Origin: JAXGPX01 sp040766745 | GTDB taxonomy: Bacteria > Bacillota > Sulfobacillia > Fermentithermobacillales > Fermentithermobacillaceae | DNA length: 64,000 nt | Assembly (NCBI GenBank): GCA_040766745.1 | Contig: JAXGPX010000002.1 | Coordinates: forward strand, 620,001-684,000 | Reading direction: 5' to 3' | Shown here: piece after piece, positions 44,732 through 53,047 of the stretch | How the letters are laid out: each line of letters opens with the position of its first letter | How positions within the stretch are numbered: the stretch's first letter is position 1 | The notes under the pieces: generated by a model | Databases searched by the model: none | The model's input: the letters and a program-made list of their open reading frames with translations, nothing else | Told to the model about the DNA's origin: nothing | Position numbers and translations under genes: made by a program

Positions 44732-46444
44732 CTACTTCTTAGGAGGTTTCGGCGCTTCGAAACCGAGGGCCTCAACAGCTTCCTTAAACAGCTTCTGTGC
44801 TTCAGCTGCGTCTCCCTTAATCGGCAAGTAGTCTTTCAGGTGCTTTTCAACAAAGACTTCGCCTGCCTCTGCTCCTTGCATTGACGGAGGATTGTAAGCG
44901 TAAGCCGGGGCAGAATAGTTCCTGAGAACATTATCGCAGTATTCCTGCCTGTCTACGGCAAGGGACAAGGCTTTTCTGACCTTGGGGTCCTTGAGCAACG
45001 GATGGTTCAAATTGCATTCAAGGTAGAAGCACACGGCTTCAGGCATCTGTTTGAACTCATCAGGGCGCTCTGACTGGAACTTGGGAATGAAGTCACCCGG
45101 AACGCCGATGGCGTCAAGTTCGGCGGCTTCATACATGGTCACAGGAGTGTTAGTGTCTTTGATCATGTCGAAGTTGACGGCGGTGAGTTTCACGTTGGCA
45201 GCATCCCAGTAATTGGAGTTCTTCTTCAAGACTAGCTTGCTGCCGTGTTTCCATTCGTCAATAACGAAGGGTCCGCAGTAGAGCATCTTGTCTGGCTCAG
45301 TAGCGTAAGCCTCGCCCCACTCCTTGTGTGCTTTTTCATTGAGTGGATAGTACGTCGAGAATGCAGTAAGGCTCAGGAAGAACGTGCTCGGAGCCTCAAG
45401 GGTGACCACGAGGTGCTGGTCGTCAATTGCTTTTACACCCATGTTATCCATAGCTTCTTGCAGGCTAACAAGGGCGGCTTTGTACCCTTCAGCGTCCTCT
45501 TTTTCGTCAGGAATCTCGACATTAGCAACGTCTTCTGCACCCTTGACGAAGAAGAGCATGTAGTTGTACTGAGAGGCAGTCCGCGGGTCAACCACAGTCT
45601 TCCATGCATATTCAAAATCGCGTGCGGTGAGGGGCTCTCCATTAGACCACTTCAAACCATCTTTAATGGTAAAGGTGTATACCAAGCCGTCGTCGGATAC
45701 TGTCCAGCTCTCAGCCAGCCCTGAGCCCTGTTCGTACTCTCCGTCCAGGCTTCTTCGGGCAAGTCCTTCGAGGGTGGCATTGAGAATGTCAATCGAAACC
45801 GTGTCGGTGCATGTCACTGACTGAAGATCCGGGGGCTCTTCGCCGAGGTTCAGGTTAAGTACGTTTTCACCGGCTTCCCGGCCTTCTGTGTAAGCCCATT
45901 TCCACTCATTGCTGGGCGCAAAAGCAGTTCTAACAATGTTCTTGACCCATGGATGCTCAGCATAGTTTCTTTGACGCCAGTAGACCGGAATAATAGGTGC
46001 TTCATCCAAAAGGATCTTCTCAGCTTTAGCCATTGCCTCCATGCGCTCTTGCTGATCGGTGGATTTTTTGGCTGTGGCTATGAGCTCGTCAAACTCAGCA
46101 TTTGAATAACCAACGTCGTTATAAGGCCCATCTGTAACCCACAGATCCAGGAAACTCATGGGGTCGTTATAGTCAGCACCCCAACCTGCGAAGACGAGAT
46201 CAAAGTCTTGATCTCTCATCTTCTGCAAACGCGTCTTGAAGTCCACATTTTCCAGTACCAGCTCAATACCCAGGTTTGTTCTGAAGATCTCCTGAAGCCC
46301 CTGTGCATACTTCTTGGCGGCTTCGCTATCGTCAGCTAAGAACCTGATAGCCGGCATTGCCTCTTTCTTTGGCCCACAGCCTGCGAGCAGTGAAGCGAGA
46401 AGCAGAACGCAGGTGCATGCCACGGCAATTTTTTTGATTCGCAT
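44732..46444 (-). CDS. circularly permuted oligopeptide-binding lipoprotein (OppA-like)
   Basis: A 570-residue lipoprotein (lipobox LAGC, Cys 23). Residues about 30-188 correspond to what is normally the C-terminal part of OppA: NLGIELVLENVDF, AGWGADYNDPMSFLDLW, then AEKILLDEAPIIPVYWRQRN and EWKWAYTEG. After a short linker, residues about 195-570 are the normal N-terminal and central parts: GLAESWTVSDDGLVYTFTIK, KWSNGEPLTARDFEYAW, VRKALSLAVDRQEY. They end LFKEAVEALGF, exactly where the moved segment would follow. GGGAGGGGAG precedes ATG 46444. The family's order is therefore rotated. First gene of an opp operon. Confidence 0.88.
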   Translation of the reverse strand: MRIKKIAVACTCVLLLASLLAGCGPKKEAMPAIRFLADDSEAAKKYAQGLQEIFRTNLGIELVLENVDFKTRLQKMRDQDFDLVFAGWGADYNDPMSFLDLWVTDGPYNDVGYSNAEFDELIATAKKSTDQQERMEAMAKAEKILLDEAPIIPVYWRQRNYAEHPWVKNIVRTAFAPSNEWKWAYTEGREAGENVLNLNLGEEPPDLQSVTCTDTVSIDILNATLEGLARRSLDGEYEQGSGLAESWTVSDDGLVYTFTIKDGLKWSNGEPLTARDFEYAWKTVVDPRTASQYNYMLFFVKGAEDVANVEIPDEKEDAEGYKAALVSLQEAMDNMGVKAIDDQHLVVTLEAPSTFFLSLTAFSTYYPLNEKAHKEWGEAYATEPDKMLYCGPFVIDEWKHGSKLVLKKNSNYWDAANVKLTAVNFDMIKDTNTPVTMYEAAELDAIGVPGDFIPKFQSERPDEFKQMPEAVCFYLECNLNHPLLKDPKVRKALSLAVDRQEYCDNVLRNYSAPAYAYNPPSMQGAEAGEVFVEKHLKDYLPIKGDAAEAQKLFKEAVEALGFEAPKPPKK

Positions 46445-46653
46445 TGACTCCCCTCCCAAGGTTGGTATTAACAAATTGGCCGCCGTTGTAGTAATCGATC
46501 TGAATGAAAGATTAGACGGCTGACCTTATTATGTTACAATTCAGCGACGCCTTTTGAAAGTCCTTCTTTCATAAAGCGAATGGGTAGATATTTCAAAGAA
46601 GAATTTTTCCAATGGTAATCAGCATGGGTAGTGAAGTAGCAAGGTAAGGGAAT

Positions 46654-46695
46654 TGTCTGATTAATTCAGACACAGTGGATGGTTTGCCGTATAAT
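46654..46695 (+). promoter_or_regulatory. palindromic operator candidate and -10 box
   Basis: TGTCTGA-TTAAT-TCAGACA, a perfect 7-bp inverted repeat at 46654-46672, lies 17 nt before TATAAT at 46690-46695. It would cover the -35 region of a promoter for the 46780 gene. It lies in the divergent gap between oppA and that gene. Confidence 0.45.
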
Positions 46696-46779
46696 ATTAG
46701 TGTAAGCTCTCTCGTATCCACCATAGAAATGCCGCACCAAACGCTGTTCCATACTGCTAAGGAAGTAAGGGAGGTGTTT

Positions 46780-47586
46780 ATGTTGCGTAGAAGATATGGG
46801 ATTTTGATTTTTGCCGTAATGTTGATCTGCTGTTCATTTGGCCTTCGGTGGTACTCCACGGGTGGAGGTAAGGAAGTACTGGACTCTTCAGATCCCCGGG
46901 TTGCTGCAGCCCTTGAGTTTGCAAAGGAAGAACCTGGCTCTAGGTACACAGCAAGCTACGGAACGTTCATGAAGGCCTGGCAATCAGGTAAACCTGCGCC
47001 AGGTGAGGAATTCAAGATAAACATAGGATTGGAGTACAATAATCACCTATGGCTTGTATCAGTGGTTTTTGATGCCAATGGGCAGGCGATTGGAAGTACA
47101 TCAAAAGGCTGGGCAGGAATATCCTTCTCAAATTTCTTGCGTATTATGGGTACTGTCCTTTCTTTAGTTTGGTTCGGATGGGCTTTCATAGTCCCATTAT
47201 TTGGGGTCAAATGCCCGGATTGCTCTACGAATCCACTGTTGCCTGTTGTTACCGATATAAAGGACCGGACTGTGTTCGCCGGAGGCCTAGACGTAGAAGG
47301 CTACAGCCTGTCCCCAATCGTTGAACGTTCATATGTTTGCCCGAAGTGCGGGTATACAAAAGTCCGGTATGTGCTCCCTTACTCATACCGTCCTGCAGCG
47401 GTAAGAGATATTATGGATCTCAGGCCATCAGGGTGGGATCTCTGGAAGAGATTCCCGATGGAGCGGATGTTGGACCGTAGGAGAGAGGAAAGGGCGAACC
47501 TGGCCACTTTTAAGACTTTTGACGAGTGGAAGGCGTTCTATGAACAACTCAAACTGAAAGAAGGGGAAGAAAGGCGCGGCCGCTGA
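46780..47586 (+). CDS. unrecognised membrane protein with zinc-ribbon-like cysteines
   Basis: About 268 residues. Helix one is at residues 5-23, an extracytoplasmic part of about 90 residues follows, helix two is at about 118-140, and the tail is cytoplasmic. The tail holds KCPDCSTNP and YVCPKCGYTKVRY, separated by about 45 residues, which could bind zinc as a split ribbon. The last ~40 residues are highly charged. GGGAGGTG is 4 nt before ATG 46780; the frame further 5' has no ribosome site. No family is recognised. Confidence 0.7.
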   Translation: MLRRRYGILIFAVMLICCSFGLRWYSTGGGKEVLDSSDPRVAAALEFAKEEPGSRYTASYGTFMKAWQSGKPAPGEEFKINIGLEYNNHLWLVSVVFDANGQAIGSTSKGWAGISFSNFLRIMGTVLSLVWFGWAFIVPLFGVKCPDCSTNPLLPVVTDIKDRTVFAGGLDVEGYSLSPIVERSYVCPKCGYTKVRYVLPYSYRPAAVRDIMDLRPSGWDLWKRFPMERMLDRRREERANLATFKTFDEWKAFYEQLKLKEGEERRGR

Positions 47587-47691
47587 ACAAGGTGGGCTAT
47601 AGATGTAACTTTGGACCTTGGATCTGGCCTCATTGTATTATGTAGTATGTAACGTAATAGCAAAGGAGTTGTTATTCTGCTTGATCGCGTC

Positions 47692-48936
47692 TTGTACCGT
47701 GCCCTTACAGGAAACTGGGGCAAGTTTACGTTTCTCTCCGGCGAACCTGAAGGCGCAATAGGGAAATTAATTTTTCCTTATCAAATAGGGGTGTATGTTC
47801 ATATACCCTTTTGCCGCACATTATGTTCTTTTTGCCCCTACACCAAAGTCCTGTATTCGGCCGATGTGGCAAGCTCATATTTGGAGTGCCTGCAGACTGA
47901 AGCCAGAGGATTGATTAGCCACTTGAATGGCTCGAGAGTCTCTTCAATCTACTTTGGGGGAGGGACTCCAATGACCTTGCCTTTAGCCATTGAGTCTGTG
48001 ATCAAAATGATAAGGCCTCACCTGGTGCCTGGAGCGGGCATTGCAGTTGAAGTGCACCCAAAGGATGTGAATGCCCGTACTGTTCAGTGGCTGCGTCAGG
48101 CCGGGGTTACCATGGTGAGCCTGGGAATCGAATCCTTTGATGATCGAGTTCTGGGCATTTTGGGAAGGGGTTATGGTTCAACCACTGCTCATTCTGCAGT
48201 TGAGGCTGTAATGGATGCTGGATTCGACACTGTCAACGCCGATCTTATGACATGTATTCCCGGCCAGGTACTGGAGCAAACAGTTGCCGATTTTGAAGAA
48301 CTGCTTGGGTACAACGTTGGGCAGGTTTCTGCTTACCCCCTCATGGATTTTTCATTTACCTGGCCTGCGTCCTCATACTCCAGGAGAGATCAGCTGAGGG
48401 TCCTATCAGCTCTATCTCGAATAGGACATGACCGGGGATATGAGCGGTCATCAGTGTGGACATGGACCCGGCCCAGAGTGGAGAAGTATACGTCGATAAC
48501 TCGCCGGTGCTTTGCAGGGATCGGGGCAGGTGCTGCAACTTACCTGGACGGATACTTCTCTGTGAATACATTTGATGTTCGGGCCTACATTGACAACATT
48601 CTTGCAGGTAAGTCACCTGTGGCTTTGCACTCGTTCCTGACTCCACAGGAATCTGCTTTGTATTGGCTGTTCTGGCGGTGCTATGAAGGCGAGATTGATA
48701 TGACTGCCCCAGAGATCCAGCGCATAAAGGTATTTCCATGGCTGGCCCGTCTTGCCCAGGGGCTGGGCTTGATAGAAGAAATTTCACCGGCTGGCGGGGC
48801 CAAGTCTGCTGTCCGGCTGACTGAGCGGGGACTCCATCTATATCACTTCCTTGAGCGGTACTACACTCGCGCATATATCGGGCGCTTGTGGCAGATTTGC
48901 CGCGGCTCGGCATTTCCCCAAAGGACAGTATTGTAA
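47692..48936 (+). CDS. HemW/HemN-like radical SAM protein
   Basis: About 414 residues. The cluster motif is YVHIPFCRTLCSFCPYTK (CX3CX2C) and SAM binding is shown by YFGGGTPMTLP. The HemN C-terminal region is weakly conserved. Coproporphyrinogen-oxidase-like proteins of this kind include the heme chaperone HemW and radical SAM methyltransferases, so the substrate is open. The start is odd: AAAGGAG at 47662-47668 is best spaced for an in-frame ATT or CTG near 47674-47679, whereas TTG 47692 is 23 nt away. Confidence 0.8.
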   Translation: MYRALTGNWGKFTFLSGEPEGAIGKLIFPYQIGVYVHIPFCRTLCSFCPYTKVLYSADVASSYLECLQTEARGLISHLNGSRVSSIYFGGGTPMTLPLAIESVIKMIRPHLVPGAGIAVEVHPKDVNARTVQWLRQAGVTMVSLGIESFDDRVLGILGRGYGSTTAHSAVEAVMDAGFDTVNADLMTCIPGQVLEQTVADFEELLGYNVGQVSAYPLMDFSFTWPASSYSRRDQLRVLSALSRIGHDRGYERSSVWTWTRPRVEKYTSITRRCFAGIGAGAATYLDGYFSVNTFDVRAYIDNILAGKSPVALHSFLTPQESALYWLFWRCYEGEIDMTAPEIQRIKVFPWLARLAQGLGLIEEISPAGGAKSAVRLTERGLHLYHFLERYYTRAYIGRLWQICRGSAFPQRTVL

Positions 48937-49040
48937 AGGAAACTTCGATATTTATACATTCGTTCATACGTGTACAAGTCATATTCCGCCTGATGTGCCT
49001 TACATAAACCTGTTAAAAGGCTCACTATGCAAAATTCACA

Positions 49041-49070
49041 GTGACAAGATATGCAGATTGGTGGTAGAAT
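49041..49070 (+). promoter_or_regulatory. candidate promoter of the third peptide transporter operon
   Basis: GTGACA at 49041-49046 and TAGAAT at 49065-49070 with an 18-nt spacer, about 55 nt before the ATG of the first SBP gene. Confidence 0.4.
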
Positions 49071-49125
49071 ATGCAACAATTGTTCCAAACGGATTACGAA
49101 AGGTTAACTGAAAAGAGGAGGAGCC

Positions 49126-50754
49126 ATGGATAGAATGATAAAGAAGTCTTGCGTAGTTCTTTCATTAATACTAGTTACAGCCTTGTTTTTAGGTGGTTGT
49201 GGGCCAAAAGTTGATTTGGAGGGCCAGGGAGGCGACGGCCCTTTTGAGGGTGGAATGATAACTTATGGAATAACCGGAGATCCGGTCATATTCAACCCGA
49301 TTTTATCTACCGGCGGATCTGCAAGCATTGTTATTGATCGGGTCTTCAACGGATTGGTCAAACCTAACGAAAATCTTGAGATGGTAGGAGATCTTGCCGA
49401 GTCCTGGACATTCTCTGACGATGGCCTGGTTTGGACTTTCAAGCTTAAAGAAGGCGTCAAGTTTCACGACGGACAGCCGCTGACTTCTGCAGATGTCAAG
49501 TATACTTATGAAGCAATAAAACACCCAGACTACCAAGGAGTACGAGCTACTGACTTCAAACCTGTTGAGACAATTGAAACTCCCAATGATTACACTGTAG
49601 TCCTGCACTTGAACGAGCCTTTTGCTCCGCTTCTCACGAAACTTTCCATAGGTATAATTCCTAAGCACATTTTCGAGACTACATCTATTGCTGATATGAA
49701 GCAGAACAATGCCAATATGGAACCTGTCGGAACAGGCCCATATAAATTCCAGGAATGGCAAAAGGGCCAACACATTATCCTTGAAGCAAATGAGGATTAC
49801 TTTGGAGAAGGCCCCTATATTGAGCAAATGGTTATCAAGTCGTACCAGGATGAGCAAGTTATGCTTGCAGCTCTTGAAAAGGGCGATATTGACTACATGG
49901 AATCTATTCCCGCAGACGATATTGCTCGGATAAAAGAGCAGTACTCAGATCGCCTCGACCTCAAAGAAGTACCTTATAACGGATACACATACATTGGCCT
50001 TAAGCAGATTCACCCGATTCTTAAAGACATCAAAGTGAGAAAGGCCCTCATGTACGGCCTGAACCGGCAGCAAATTGTAGATGATCTACTGAATGGGTAC
50101 GGTTCTGTCATGAATGCCAACATAGCACCTGTTTCCTGGGCATATGCCAGCGGCGAACTTGAGGAGTATTCTTACGACGCTGAAAAGGCCAAAACCCTTC
50201 TGGAAGAGGCCGGGTGGAAAGAAGGCACTGACGGTATCCGGGAGAAAGACGGAAACCGGTTGTCCTTCAGCGTTCTTATAAGATCCGGTAACAAAGAGGA
50301 AGAGGCCGTGATTCTCCTTGCCCAAGAAGGCTGGCGGACAATCGGTGTGGAAATCCTCCCTGAGTTTATTGAATATTCAGTGCTCCTTGAGCAATACCTT
50401 GATATTGCTCAATTCGAGGCGTACTCACTTGGATGGAGGCTTGGCCTTGACCCCGATTGCTATCTTTTCTTCCATTCAGATTGTGCAGTGAATGAGGAAG
50501 GGCAGCTTATGGGATTCAACGACGTTGAGTTCAAGAATGAAGAACTTGACAAGCTGCTTGAGGAAGGCCGTACAGAGATGGACCAGCAAAAGCGGAAAGA
50601 GATTTACAAGAAGGTCCAGCAGATAGTAAACGATGAACTGCCTTACGTTTTTTTGTACTCGAAAAACAACGTATCTGCTATGAACAAGAAAGTCCAAGGT
50701 GTCGTTTGGTCTACTTTGGGCCCGATGTTCCCTGAGAAGTGGCACATTGAATAA
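49126..50754 (+). CDS. peptide ABC transporter substrate-binding lipoprotein, paralogue 1
   Basis: A 542-residue SBP-family-5 lipoprotein (lipobox LGGC). Normal domain order: DLAESWTFSDDGLVWTFKLK, KFHDGQPLTSADVKYTYEA, VRKALMYGLNRQQIVDDLL, ending MNKKVQGVVWSTLGPMFPEK. GAGGAGG lies before the ATG. It is about three quarters identical by eye to the paralogue downstream. Aligned differences such as YGSVMNAN/YGTLMNAN and IRSGNKEEE/TSSGSTVNE suggest divergence of the ligand pocket. Confidence 0.93.
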   Translation: MDRMIKKSCVVLSLILVTALFLGGCGPKVDLEGQGGDGPFEGGMITYGITGDPVIFNPILSTGGSASIVIDRVFNGLVKPNENLEMVGDLAESWTFSDDGLVWTFKLKEGVKFHDGQPLTSADVKYTYEAIKHPDYQGVRATDFKPVETIETPNDYTVVLHLNEPFAPLLTKLSIGIIPKHIFETTSIADMKQNNANMEPVGTGPYKFQEWQKGQHIILEANEDYFGEGPYIEQMVIKSYQDEQVMLAALEKGDIDYMESIPADDIARIKEQYSDRLDLKEVPYNGYTYIGLKQIHPILKDIKVRKALMYGLNRQQIVDDLLNGYGSVMNANIAPVSWAYASGELEEYSYDAEKAKTLLEEAGWKEGTDGIREKDGNRLSFSVLIRSGNKEEEAVILLAQEGWRTIGVEILPEFIEYSVLLEQYLDIAQFEAYSLGWRLGLDPDCYLFFHSDCAVNEEGQLMGFNDVEFKNEELDKLLEEGRTEMDQQKRKEIYKKVQQIVNDELPYVFLYSKNNVSAMNKKVQGVVWSTLGPMFPEKWHIE

Positions 50755-51269
50755 GCGGTAGGAAAGGATTTGGCTGGGTGGTGCTAACTGCGACGTTAAG
50801 GCCGTATTCGATGGACTTTGTCATTCTAATCACAAAAGCCTGAATCGTTCCATGCATTCGCGCATATCAGGCAGGATTAGGATTCTTTGGCATCGAATAT
50901 AGCAAACGCTACGAACTGCATTGAATTCCAGGCGACCAGAGTATGTACATCGATGACAATGCATACACCGGCTGTAGCAAGCAATTGCGCAGAGGTTGGA
51001 TGAACCTGAACTCAGGCAGCGTAGAGATTGGATTGTATGAACCGAAGCAGCAAGATGCAACCAATAATCGCAGCTGCCAGATTCATCTGTATTAACCTGC
51101 TTTACCTGTATGAATCTGGCTCACACCACCGGCAGAATGAGCCTCAAGAATCGACTAGTAGTTTTTGGCAGCAGATTTTGTTTCTGACGTGAGTTTCAGT
51201 TTGAACAACATGCTGAACTCAAGGCCTATAACCAAAAGCAAAAACAAGAAAGAGGGGAAGGATGGGAGA
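50755..51269. other. gap between paralogous SBP genes with a possible decayed reading frame
   Basis: No intact gene. One plus-strand frame reads AYQAGLGFFGIEYSKRYELH, a TGA, then MYIDDNAYTGCSKQLRRG and ends at a TAA near 51095. It looks protein-like but matches no family I know, so a decayed gene is possible. The gap otherwise supplies the leader of the second SBP gene, with GGGAAGGATGGGAG before 51270. Confidence 0.35.
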
Positions 51270-52889
51270 ATGCTTAAGAAGTTCGGAGTGGTTGTTTCAA
51301 TGCTACTGGCTGTAGCCCTGCTTCTTAGCGGCTGTGGGCCACAAGCCCAAACGGGCCCTAAAGAACCTGAGGGCCCTACTTTGGGTGGAAGCATTACCTA
51401 CGGCATGACCGGAGACCCGGTGATCTTCAACCCAATTCTGAGTACCGATACACCTTCGGGATTCGTAAATACGAGGGTATACAGTGGGCTGCTCAGATCC
51501 AACGAGAATCTTGAGATGATCGGAGACCTTGCCGAGTCCTGGAGTTTCTCTGAGGACGGTTTGGTTTGGACTTTCAAACTAAAACAAGGCGTCAAATTCC
51601 ACGATGGCCAGCCGCTTACTTCTGCAGACGTAAAGTACACTTACGAAGCTATCAAGCATCCTGATTATCAGGGAGTAAGGGCTACCGACTTCAAACCGAT
51701 TGAAAAGATTGAGGCTCCCGATGACTACACCGTAGTACTCACCTTGAAAGAACCATATGCTCCATTGCTCACCAAACTTACCTATGGAATCTTGCCCAAG
51801 CATATTTACGAGACGACTCCAATTGGCGAGATGAAGCAAAACCCGGCTAACATGGAGCCTATTGGGTCTGGCCCATACAAGTACAAAGAATGGCAAAAAA
51901 GCCAGCACATTATTTTAGAAGCCAATGAGGATTATTTTGGAGACGGCCCCTATATCGAGCAGGTAATTATTAAGTTTTACCAGGACGAACAGGTTATGCT
52001 TGCTGCTTTGGAGAAGGGCGATATCGACTACATGGGTTCAATTCCGGTAGACGATATTGAGCGGATCAAAGGAGAGTATTCTGACCGCCTCAACTTCCAA
52101 GAGGTACCTGCTAACGGATACACATACATTGGCCTTAAGCAGACTCACCCGATTCTGAAAGATGTGACAGTGCGAAAGGCCCTTATGTACGGCCTGAATA
52201 GACAACAGATTGTTGATGACTTGCTGCAAGGGTACGGTACTCTCATGAATGCCAATATAGCCCCGGTTTCATGGGCGTATGCCGAAGGGGAACTGGAAGA
52301 GTACAAGTATGATGTAGAGAAAGCCAAGGCCCTTCTTGAAGATGCCGGATGGAAAGAAGGCGCTGACGGTATCAGAGAGAAAGACGGAAAGAAACTGGCT
52401 TTCGATGTTCTCACCAGCTCAGGAAGTACTGTGAACGAATCTGTGATTCTACTGGCCCAGGAAGACTGGAAGAAGATAGGCGTGGACATTAACCCGCAAT
52501 TCATAGAATGGTCAGTTCTCTGCGATCAATATCTTGACGTTGCCCAGTTCGAAGCATACTTGCTGTCTTGGAGCCTTGGCCTGGACCCCGATTTCTATCT
52601 CTTCTTCCACTCAGATTCTGCTGTGAATGAAGAAGGGCAGCTGGTTGGATTCAACGACGTTGAGTTTAAGAACGAAGAACTCGATAGGTTGCTTGAAGAA
52701 GGCCGCACAGAGATGGACCAGGAAAAGAGAAAGCAGATTTATTGGGAAGCACAGAAGATTATCAACGATGAACTTCCTTATGTCTTCCTGTTCTCCAGAA
52801 ACTACGTATCTGCCATGAACAAGAAGGTTGAGGGTGTTGTGTGGTCCACTCTGGGCCCGATGTTCCCGGAGAAGTGGTATATCAAGTAA
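51270..52889 (+). CDS. peptide ABC transporter substrate-binding lipoprotein, paralogue 2
   Basis: A 539-residue SBP-family-5 lipoprotein (lipobox LSGC), collinear with paralogue 1 and ending MNKKVEGVVWSTLGPMFPEK. ATG 51270 follows a purine-rich GGGAAGGATGGGAG; the open frame to 51165 is ignored because the signal peptide begins at LKKFGVVVSMLLAVALLLSG. Two binding proteins for one membrane transporter would widen its specificity. Confidence 0.93.
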   Translation: MLKKFGVVVSMLLAVALLLSGCGPQAQTGPKEPEGPTLGGSITYGMTGDPVIFNPILSTDTPSGFVNTRVYSGLLRSNENLEMIGDLAESWSFSEDGLVWTFKLKQGVKFHDGQPLTSADVKYTYEAIKHPDYQGVRATDFKPIEKIEAPDDYTVVLTLKEPYAPLLTKLTYGILPKHIYETTPIGEMKQNPANMEPIGSGPYKYKEWQKSQHIILEANEDYFGDGPYIEQVIIKFYQDEQVMLAALEKGDIDYMGSIPVDDIERIKGEYSDRLNFQEVPANGYTYIGLKQTHPILKDVTVRKALMYGLNRQQIVDDLLQGYGTLMNANIAPVSWAYAEGELEEYKYDVEKAKALLEDAGWKEGADGIREKDGKKLAFDVLTSSGSTVNESVILLAQEDWKKIGVDINPQFIEWSVLCDQYLDVAQFEAYLLSWSLGLDPDFYLFFHSDSAVNEEGQLVGFNDVEFKNEELDRLLEEGRTEMDQEKRKQIYWEAQKIINDELPYVFLFSRNYVSAMNKKVEGVVWSTLGPMFPEKWYIK

Positions 52890-52992
52890 TAACCCTGCGT
52901 AACGCTAGACACTGGTTTAGCGTTATTCTAGGATAGGGCCTATTACGAACTACTTTTGTAAGGCCCACTATTCTAAGTGTAAGCAGGGATTC

Positions 52993-53021
52993 ATGGTGGG
53001 GGCAGGGTTCGCCCCCACCAT
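52993..53021 (+). other. strong stem-loop between SBP2 and oppB
   Basis: An 11-bp perfect stem, ATGGTGGGGGC (52993-53003) with GCCCCCACCAT (53011-53021), and a 7-nt loop. It is not followed by a T tract and ends about 25 nt before oppB. A weaker AACGCTA/TAGCGTT hairpin lies just after the SBP stop (about 52900-52925). Confidence 0.7.
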
Positions 53022-53047
53022 AGCCCCTGCAAGAGGAGAGGTAGCAA

